NCBI GenBank assembly: GCA_900468805.1
Contig: UEIF01000007.1
Coordinates: 88,112-152,111 of the forward strand
Length of the DNA stretch: 64,000 nucleotides
Direction: 5' to 3'
DNA from: Hyphomicrobiales bacterium
Lineage (GTDB): Bacteria > Pseudomonadota > Alphaproteobacteria > Rhizobiales > Rhizobiaceae
This document shows positions 59,101 through 64,000 of this stretch, in pieces. Below the pieces are notes generated by a model, which did not search any database, was not told the origin of the DNA, and saw only the letters and a program-made list of their open reading frames with translations. A program made the position numbers and the translations under genes. Within the stretch, counting starts at the first letter, position 1; every line of letters begins with the position of its first letter.

Positions 59101-59147
59101 TGAGACTATGCGAGCCGCAGCGCCAGACCGCCGCGGCTTTTTGACTA

Positions 59148-60242
59148 TCAGGCGTGCAGGCGCTCCCGCTCGGGGACATCAGCTTCTTTCTGACGTTCCT
59201 GCCTGTTGTAGCGGATCGAGGACCAGAGCGAGATGCCGATGAGCGCCGCGCCGCCAAGACCGGTGATGACCTCAGGAATATGCGTCAAGGTCTGCACATA
59301 CATGATCACCGAGAGGATCAGGATGGCGTAGAAGGCGCCGTGTTCCAGATAGCGGTATTCGGCCAGCGTTCCCTTTTCCACCAGCATGATCGTCATGGAG
59401 CGTACGTACATGGCGCCGATGCCGAGGCCGATGGCGATGATGAACAGGTTCTGCGTCAGCGCGAAAGCGCCGATGACGCCGTCGAAGGAAAAGCTGGCAT
59501 CCAGAACTTCCAAATAGATGAAAGCGCCGAGGCCGCCTTTTGCCGCCTCACTCATCGCACGCTGCGAAGCATCGAGAAGACCGCCGATGACTTCAACCAC
59601 CAAGAAGGTCACGAGACCGTAGATGGCGCAGTAGACGAAGGTGGTCGCGTCTTCGCCTTCCAGGAGATAGGAGAACAGCAGGATGAGCAGGAGCACGAAG
59701 GCGATCTCGATGCCCTTGACGGCGGCCGAACGCGCCATCATCCGCTCCAGCGAGCCGATCCAGTGGACTTCCTTCTCGTGGTTGAAGAAGTAGGAGAGGC
59801 CGACCATCATCAGGAAGGTGCCGCCGAAGGCTGCGATCGGCAGATGCGCGTCGTTCATGATGCGGGCATATTCGGCCGGTTCACGCGCCGCCAGTACGAG
59901 TGCTTCCCATGGGCCTATCTTTGCCGCGATGGCGACAATTGCCAGCGGAAAGACGATGCGCATGCCGAAAACGGCAATGACGATACCCCATGTCAGGAAG
60001 CGCTGCTGCCAGACAGGGGTCATTTCCTTGAGTTTGTTGGCATTGACGATGGCATTGTCGAAGGAGAGCGAAATCTCCAGAACGGCCAGCACGGCGCAGA
60101 TGAAGAAGATGGTGGCCATGCCACCCAGCGTGCCTGTCGACTGCCAGCCGAGGAATGCGCCGAGCGCGAGGCCGAGCGCGGTGACGATGAAGGCCCAGCG
60201 GAAATAGCCGAGCGAGGATTTTTGGGATTGAAGCTGGTTCAT
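59148..60242 (-). CDS. DUF475/TerC-like integral membrane protein
   Basis: A 364-residue inner-membrane protein with about nine transmembrane segments. It belongs to the DUF475 branch of the TerC superfamily. The conserved LSFDNAIVNANKL in the N-terminal third and a second DASFSFDGVIGAFALTQN in the C-terminal half are the paired acidic membrane motifs of this fold, thought to bind metal ions. TerC relatives are linked to manganese export and tellurite resistance. No other ter genes are near. The ATG at 60242 follows AAGG; an in-frame codon at 60263 is rejected. Confidence 0.88.
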   Translation of the reverse strand: MNQLQSQKSSLGYFRWAFIVTALGLALGAFLGWQSTGTLGGMATIFFICAVLAVLEISLSFDNAIVNANKLKEMTPVWQQRFLTWGIVIAVFGMRIVFPLAIVAIAAKIGPWEALVLAAREPAEYARIMNDAHLPIAAFGGTFLMMVGLSYFFNHEKEVHWIGSLERMMARSAAVKGIEIAFVLLLILLFSYLLEGEDATTFVYCAIYGLVTFLVVEVIGGLLDASQRAMSEAAKGGLGAFIYLEVLDASFSFDGVIGAFALTQNLFIIAIGLGIGAMYVRSMTIMLVEKGTLAEYRYLEHGAFYAILILSVIMYVQTLTHIPEVITGLGGAALIGISLWSSIRYNRQERQKEADVPERERLHA

Positions 60243-60612
60243 GGCTGCACCTTGCAGCCGCAAACCGTTTCTGAAGAGATGGTGAAAGCAGAAAACCGCA
60301 TACCATCAAGGGCATGCGCGTTTGGCATGGTGAGTTTTTTCATCGATGAAAAATCCGCCGGCTGATTTGCAGGCGGTACCGACATCACGAGAGCGCCGTA
60401 AAAACTCTCGCCAGAGGGGCCCGGCACCAGGGTTCCCCCGCAGCCGATGTCTGGATGAGGCGGCGGGTGCATCACTAGGTAGTGATGTTACGGCGCCAGT
60501 CAAGATGCCCGTTCGAGCAGAGTTGGCGATTTCTTTGGAACCATGCGGTCCCTCGCTCGTTACGATCTGGCTGAGCCGATGAAAACATCTCAGATACTCT
60601 TAAAGGAGGGCG
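60243..60612. other. Intergenic region between the DUF475 gene and a small ORF
   Basis: About 370 bases with no convincing gene. Its notable feature is a perfect 18-base palindromic element at 60470-60487; otherwise it should hold promoters for the two divergent genes. Confidence 0.5.
60470..60487. promoter_or_regulatory. Perfect palindrome, candidate operator
   Basis: CATCACTA and TAGTGATG flank two bases (GG), an 18-base perfect dyad. It is 126 bases upstream of the small ORF at 60613 and about 230 bases upstream of the DUF475 start. No matching regulator gene is adjacent. Confidence 0.5.
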
Positions 60613-60855
60613 ATGATGCATAATTCGACCCATGTTCCCGACAAGCGCACGGAAGCCTCCGACCGCATGAAGCGGGCGAAACCCAACCGTATGCAGAAGG
60701 CACAGGTTCTGCCTCCGCATCAGGTGGATCTGACGTTGACGCCGGGGGTTCTCCACGACATTCACGTGCCGGCGCACGTGACCGGCAGCGACCTCTCCAG
60801 GGGTGGGCCTGATATCAAGAGCGACGATCCCAACGTCGCTAAGCCCGTTCGCTGA
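60613..60855 (+). CDS. Small hypothetical protein
   Basis: An 80-residue hydrophilic protein, basic in the first half (KRTEASDRMKRAKPNRMQKAQ) with no signal peptide, transmembrane segment or known motif. AAAGGAGGG lies immediately before the ATG (a second ATG follows directly), the best ribosome site in this region, which supports it as real. I do not recognise the family. Another short gene begins 37 bases after its stop. Confidence 0.6.
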   Translation: MMHNSTHVPDKRTEASDRMKRAKPNRMQKAQVLPPHQVDLTLTPGVLHDIHVPAHVTGSDLSRGGPDIKSDDPNVAKPVR

Positions 60856-60892
60856 AAACCAGTTCCGCAACCGACAAGCCAGTGAGATACGA

Positions 60893-61069
60893 ATGACGAT
60901 CAACCTTGTGCCGCGCGATATCTTCATCCAGCACGAAAATGAGTGGCAGGCCGTGCGCGAAGCGGCCGAACGCCGGATCGATGTCGGCAAGCGCCAAACG
61001 CCATCCGTGCCGCCGAGTGGACAAACTGCAAAACCCGCTGTTGTACCTTCGGCAGCGCAAGGCTGCTGA
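60893..61069 (+). CDS. Small hypothetical protein
   Basis: A 58-residue soluble protein (MTINLVPRDIFIQHENEWQAVREAAERRIDVG then a Pro/Ala-rich end). No known domain. The ribosome site is weak (GTGAGA), so its reality rests on its position 37 bases after the preceding small gene and a plausible helical composition. A longer in-frame start at 60803 would overlap that gene. Confidence 0.45.
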   Translation: MTINLVPRDIFIQHENEWQAVREAAERRIDVGKRQTPSVPPSGQTAKPAVVPSAAQGC

Positions 61070-61226
61070 GCACATAGCAGAGTTTGAATGATACGCCCGG
61101 CCAGGTGCCGGGCGTTTTCGTTTCCGGTGGATTCCTGCTTGGGAAACCGATCCTGGGCTGTGCCTTGCCAACCTTTCCGAAAGGATTGAGCAGCGATAAT
61201 CCGGCCCATTCAAGGGAATCGGATCG

Positions 61227-61943
61227 ATGGCCAAGACAGCGACACGCGGCCGCCGCAAGGCGCCGGCAAGAAGAAAGAACACCGCATCCTCCGGCGGCGC
61301 TCTGCCTTGGATGGTGATCGGCCTCGCTGCGGTGGGTACTATTGCCGCCTACGACAACTGGAATAGCATCCGCCCGATGCTCGGCAAGGCGCCGGCTGCA
61401 ATCGTCCGTGATACGGCCGATGCCAAACCGCAGGCAGCCAAGGAGGCGCCGAAGCAGGTTGCCGTTGCGGCACCTGCCGCCAAGCCGCGGCAGACAAACG
61501 ATCCTGTGCCACCCGCTGCAATCCCCTTCACCTCCTCCGCTCCAGTGCCGACGGCGAAGATCGTGCCAGCCTCCATTTCCCCGGCCGCTTCGGAAACCGC
61601 CAAGGCTGCTTTCGGATATTGCGGGCAGGGCGAGCATATCAACTGCGTCGGCGATGCCGGCACTTTCTGGTACAAGGGTGAGAAGATCGTCGTCGCCGAT
61701 ATGGTGAGCCCGGATGTCGACCGCGCGCGCTGCGAAGACGAACGGAAAATCGCCTTTGCCGCCAAATCACGGCTGCTCGCGCTGCTGAATGCGGGTCCGT
61801 TCAACATGGATGCCGCCGGCAAGTCGGATGACCGGGGTGCACCGCGTGTCATTTCGCGCGACGGACGCTCCTTCGGCACGCGCCTTATCAACGAGGGCCT
61901 GGCGAGGAAGCCGGGATCTGGCTCAGGCTCCTGGTGCGCCTGA
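61227..61943 (+). CDS. Membrane-anchored thermonuclease-fold protein (divergent)
   Basis: A 238-residue protein. The basic N-terminus (residues 1-22) leads to one transmembrane segment (about 25-42) and a long Pro/Ala-rich linker (about 50-125). The C-terminal domain resembles the staphylococcal nuclease fold, with HINCVGDAGTFWYKGEKIVVADMVSPDVDRARCEDERKIAFAAKSRLLALL and DGRSFGTRLINEGLARK. The first catalytic Arg of active nucleases seems replaced (VVADM where RLAGI is usual), so nuclease activity is doubtful. Probably periplasmic. It is monocistronic. Confidence 0.7.
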   Translation: MAKTATRGRRKAPARRKNTASSGGALPWMVIGLAAVGTIAAYDNWNSIRPMLGKAPAAIVRDTADAKPQAAKEAPKQVAVAAPAAKPRQTNDPVPPAAIPFTSSAPVPTAKIVPASISPAASETAKAAFGYCGQGEHINCVGDAGTFWYKGEKIVVADMVSPDVDRARCEDERKIAFAAKSRLLALLNAGPFNMDAAGKSDDRGAPRVISRDGRSFGTRLINEGLARKPGSGSGSWCA

Positions 61944-61964
61944 GGCGGTCAGTCCAACGATCTC

Positions 61965-62453
61965 TTATTTTCCACCATTTTTCTGTGCCGGCGCCTTGCC
62001 ACTGGTGCGGAAGCTGCCCGTGAAGGCCGAATCCTTGCTTTCCGCCGTGCATTCGATGGCTATCGGCTTGCCGGCATAGGGGTTGCCGAAGGTGCAGAAG
62101 CCGGCAACCTTCACTTCACCCGTCATCTTGTTGCCGACGCCAGTGGTGACGAGGCTGAGGGGCAGGCGGGCGTTGCCATTGGATGCAGGCTTGATGCCCT
62201 TTCCATCGCCCTGGAAGCCCAGCAGCTTGCCTTCAGAGGTGAAGATGAAGGTCACTGTGCCGTTGACCAGTGTAACGCTTGCAAGCTCTCCCTTGCAGCC
62301 CTTCGTGGCATCGAATTTGGCGACGACGAGCTTCTGACATTTACCGGAGAGTGCGATGACGCCCGGCGCGCCTGGAAAATTGTTCTCCGCCTGCGCTGCC
62401 GCCGCAAAAGCGAGAGTGGAGAAGGCGGCGATGCCAAGCGCTGATAATTTCAT
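61965..62453 (-). CDS. Secreted hypothetical protein
   Basis: A 162-residue protein with a clear signal peptide (residues 1-22, LAFAAAAQA before ENNFPG). The mature part is a small beta-rich protein with four cysteines, possibly two disulfides (GKCQKL, GCKGE, GFCTFG, IECTAES), and a Lys-rich end. I do not recognise a family or function. It converges on the thermonuclease-fold gene. Confidence 0.7.
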   Translation of the reverse strand: MKLSALGIAAFSTLAFAAAAQAENNFPGAPGVIALSGKCQKLVVAKFDATKGCKGELASVTLVNGTVTFIFTSEGKLLGFQGDGKGIKPASNGNARLPLSLVTTGVGNKMTGEVKVAGFCTFGNPYAGKPIAIECTAESKDSAFTGSFRTSGKAPAQKNGGK

Positions 62454-62562
62454 TTCGATTCGAACCCCATGTCCTGACGAGGCGAATCAGTGCCTCAGGT
62501 CCATTATCGCGCATGGCACGGCTCTGTGTCTGAATTTGGTTTCGGTGCGACCTCTTATCCTG

Positions 62563-62907
62563 TCAGCAGGGATACATTCGCTTGAGCGACGTGAGCAGGA
62601 CGTAGGGATAAACCTGGAATGTTTCCTCGCCGGTATCTGGGTGCATTTCCAGATATTTCTTCACAATGGCAACATATTCGGCGTTTGAAATCGCGCGGTC
62701 CCGCGGTGGGCAGTATAGCCGCGGTTGGCCTGCATCCTTGAGTTCATCGTTCACAAATAAGAGTGTCAGTCCAGCTGCGCCGATCAGCATTTCGACGACA
62801 CTCGTCTGCTTGCTTTCCATCAGCGTGCGGAACTTCATATCTTCCTTTGCGGAAGCCGGGCTCGAGCTCAGCACCAACAGCAATATCAATCCAACAGTGA
62901 TTTTCAT
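62563..62907 (-). CDS. Rap1a/Tai-like secreted protein
   Basis: A 114-residue protein with a signal peptide (residues 1-20, ending SSSPASA). The mature domain matches the Rap1a/Tai family pattern, with a conserved Cys-Pro (RLYCPP), AEYVAIVKKYLEMHPDTGEE and the final Leu/Tyr-Pro-Cys (LLTSLKRMYPC). Rap1a/Tai proteins of type VI systems neutralise peptidoglycan amidase effectors. No amidase or type VI gene is nearby, so it may be an orphan or a housekeeping relative. The ATG at 62907 is set by the signal peptide; a longer frame up to 63096 is rejected. Confidence 0.7.
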   Translation of the reverse strand: MKITVGLILLLVLSSSPASAKEDMKFRTLMESKQTSVVEMLIGAAGLTLLFVNDELKDAGQPRLYCPPRDRAISNAEYVAIVKKYLEMHPDTGEETFQVYPYVLLTSLKRMYPC

Positions 62908-63056
62908 GCGCACCCCCAATGAGGGAGAGCGAAACAACATTGCAACCGGTTGGTCAAGCCTTCCCTCGGGGGAAGTCTGCAGGACTGCTTTGTGATTGAG
63001 TTGCAATGCTGCGCAGGCGTGAGATGATTTGCGAACCGCAAATCGCCAAAATGAAA

Positions 63057-63084
63057 AAGGCCTCTCGATTTCTCGAAAGGCCTT
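63057..63084 (-). terminator. Terminator downstream of tRNA-Val
   Basis: A stem of about 12 bp (AAGGCCTCTCGA against TCGAAAGGCCTT, one mismatch) with a TTTC loop; read on the minus strand it is followed by TTTTTCATTTT. It begins 20 bases past the tRNA 3' end. Confidence 0.85.
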
Positions 63085-63103
63085 GCTTTTCAGCAAATTA
63101 GGA

Positions 63104-63178
<75 letters not shown>

Positions 63179-63262
63179 ATCCGATGGCGGCGCATAGATC
63201 ACAAAACCTCCGGAGCCGTCAATAGGCTTTTTTGAAGTTTTGTGACGAGCCGCCAAGAAGCC

Positions 63263-63625
63263 TTATGCGGCAAGCATCTTGTTGACCTCGTCCACGAGAT
63301 CGCGCAGGTGGAAAGGCTTGGAAAGGACCTTTGCATCCTTCGGCGCCTTCGAATCAGGGTTCAATGCAACGGCCGCAAAGCCGGTGATGAACATCACCTT
63401 CAGGTCCGGATCGAGTTCGGTCGCGCGGCGTGCCAGCTCGATGCCGTCCATTTCCGGCATGACGATGTCGGTCAGCAACAGCGAGAAGGGCTCCTCACGC
63501 AGGCGGTCATAAGCGCTAGCGCCGTTGTCGTAGGAAAGGACCTTGTATCCGGCCTTTTCGAGCGCCTTCACGAGGAAGCGGCGCATGTCGTTGTCGTCTT
63601 CGGCGAGAAGTATCTTCTGAGTCAT
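63263..63625 (-). CDS. cpdR: Single-domain response regulator CpdR
   Basis: A 120-residue receiver-only protein closely matching rhizobial CpdR1. The phosphorylation site is D53 in LLTDIVMPEMDGIELARRA, with acidic residues at 10-11 (AEDDND) and K103 in LSKPFHLRDLV. In Caulobacter and Sinorhizobium, unphosphorylated CpdR primes the ClpXP protease for degradation of cell-cycle regulators, and CtrA-pathway kinases phosphorylate it. The tRNA-Val/CpdR/N-formylglutamate amidohydrolase neighbourhood is familiar from rhizobia. Confidence 0.95.
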   Translation of the reverse strand: MTQKILLAEDDNDMRRFLVKALEKAGYKVLSYDNGASAYDRLREEPFSLLLTDIVMPEMDGIELARRATELDPDLKVMFITGFAAVALNPDSKAPKDAKVLSKPFHLRDLVDEVNKMLAA

Positions 63626-63814
63626 TAATCCGGACCGCTGATCACTGATGTTTTATGGGATACCAGCCATCTACACTAGACTTCGCCCGGTAAACAACCG
63701 GTGAAATCGCCCTAGCCGCGACTGCTATCCCCTGTATGTAGTATGGACTTAAGGGCAGGCAACTGGCAACATGGTCGTCACAGCCACTTGATGACATGGT
63801 AAAGAGGGCAGAAA

Positions 63815-64000
63815 GTGCCGGAAATACGCGAATACGAGCTTTTTGAAGTGCATGAGCCCGTGTCGCAGACCATTCCCTTCGTCTACAACTCCCCTCACAG
63901 CGGCCGTATTTATCCACCGGAATTCATCGCGCAGTCCCGGCTGGAAGGTATCTCGATACGCCGTTCCGAAGACCACTATGTCGATGAGTTGTTCGGCGCG
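63815..64000 (+). CDS. N-formylglutamate amidohydrolase, N-terminal part (cut by window edge)
   Basis: The first 62 residues of a metal-dependent amidohydrolase that releases formate from N-formylglutamate (HutG-type, histidine catabolism) or a related compound. Seen is IPFVYNSPHSGRIYPPEF, where the His is a likely metal ligand, and SIRRSEDHYVDELFG. The GTG at 63815 follows AGAGGG. The rest lies outside the window, so the substrate cannot be tested here. It is divergent from cpdR. Confidence 0.88.
   Translation, partial: MPEIREYELFEVHEPVSQTIPFVYNSPHSGRIYPPEFIAQSRLEGISIRRSEDHYVDELFGA

Noticed and set aside
60475..61209. Minus-strand open frame of 244 codons across the small genes
   Set aside because: Rich in Arg/Cys/Ser without motif, and overlaps plus-strand genes that have better ribosome sites.

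Overview
The window looks like a chromosomal segment of a fast-growing rhizobium (Rhizobiales, close to Rhizobium etli / R. leguminosarum). That is inferred from the high-GC coding style, a glgP-glgB-glgC-glgA-pgm-glgX operon, a soxBDAG sarcosine oxidase operon, a CpdR-type cell-cycle receiver beside tRNA-Val and an N-formylglutamate amidohydrolase gene, and a split pntAA/pntAB/pntB transhydrogenase. I see no insertion sequence, prophage, integrase, CRISPR array or rRNA. Most of the window is conserved core chromosome with a few accessory sensory genes.

Layout. 0-7.1 kb: end of a LacI-type regulator, a D-2-hydroxyacid dehydrogenase, an aldo/keto reductase, a class-I glutamine-amidotransferase-like hydrolase, and a TRAP transporter whose binding protein faces its two permease genes. 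7.4-14.2 kb: a GGDEF/EAL protein with a degenerate GGDEF site, a FeeM-like N-acyl amino acid synthase, aa3 oxidase subunit IV and the pnt transhydrogenase operon. 14.2-18.6 kb: DUF992 protein, an HWE-type sensor kinase, an internally shortened FAD oxidoreductase, a TPR lipoprotein and rpsU. 18.8-24.1 kb: a signalling island with two class III nucleotide cyclases (one with a periplasmic CxxCH haem-type domain, one with CHASE2) and a FecR-domain protein with a histidine-rich tail. 24.3-30 kb: soxBDAG and a MaoC hydratase. 30-41 kb: the glycogen operon. 41.4-42.6 kb: an orphan TadG/von Willebrand protein. 42.7-49.3 kb: a three-gene transglutaminase / ATP-grasp / alpha-E / DUF2126 amidoligase operon. 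49.4-58.6 kb: a TctE/TctD-like two-component pair, GNAT, a solute-binding protein, a methyltransferase with an HxlR regulator, and the tctCBA transporter. 58.8-64 kb: small proteins, a DUF475/TerC membrane protein, a divergent thermonuclease-fold protein, a Rap1a/Tai-like protein, tRNA-Val(GAC), cpdR and the start of an N-formylglutamate amidohydrolase gene.

How it fits together. The glycogen operon carries synthesis (pgm, glgC, glgA, glgB) and breakdown (glgP, glgX) in one transcription unit. The sox operon oxidises sarcosine and passes one-carbon units to folate. Transport genes (TRAP, Tct, solute-binding protein) and their apparent sensors suggest organic-acid uptake typical of soil bacteria.

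The most promising poorly understood systems are the amidoligase operon (42.7-49.3 kb), expected to make or modify a peptide whose identity cannot be read from the sequence, and the haem-cyclase / CHASE2-cyclase / FecR island (18.8-24.1 kb). Functions are assigned by reading motifs and family resemblance only; no database search was run.
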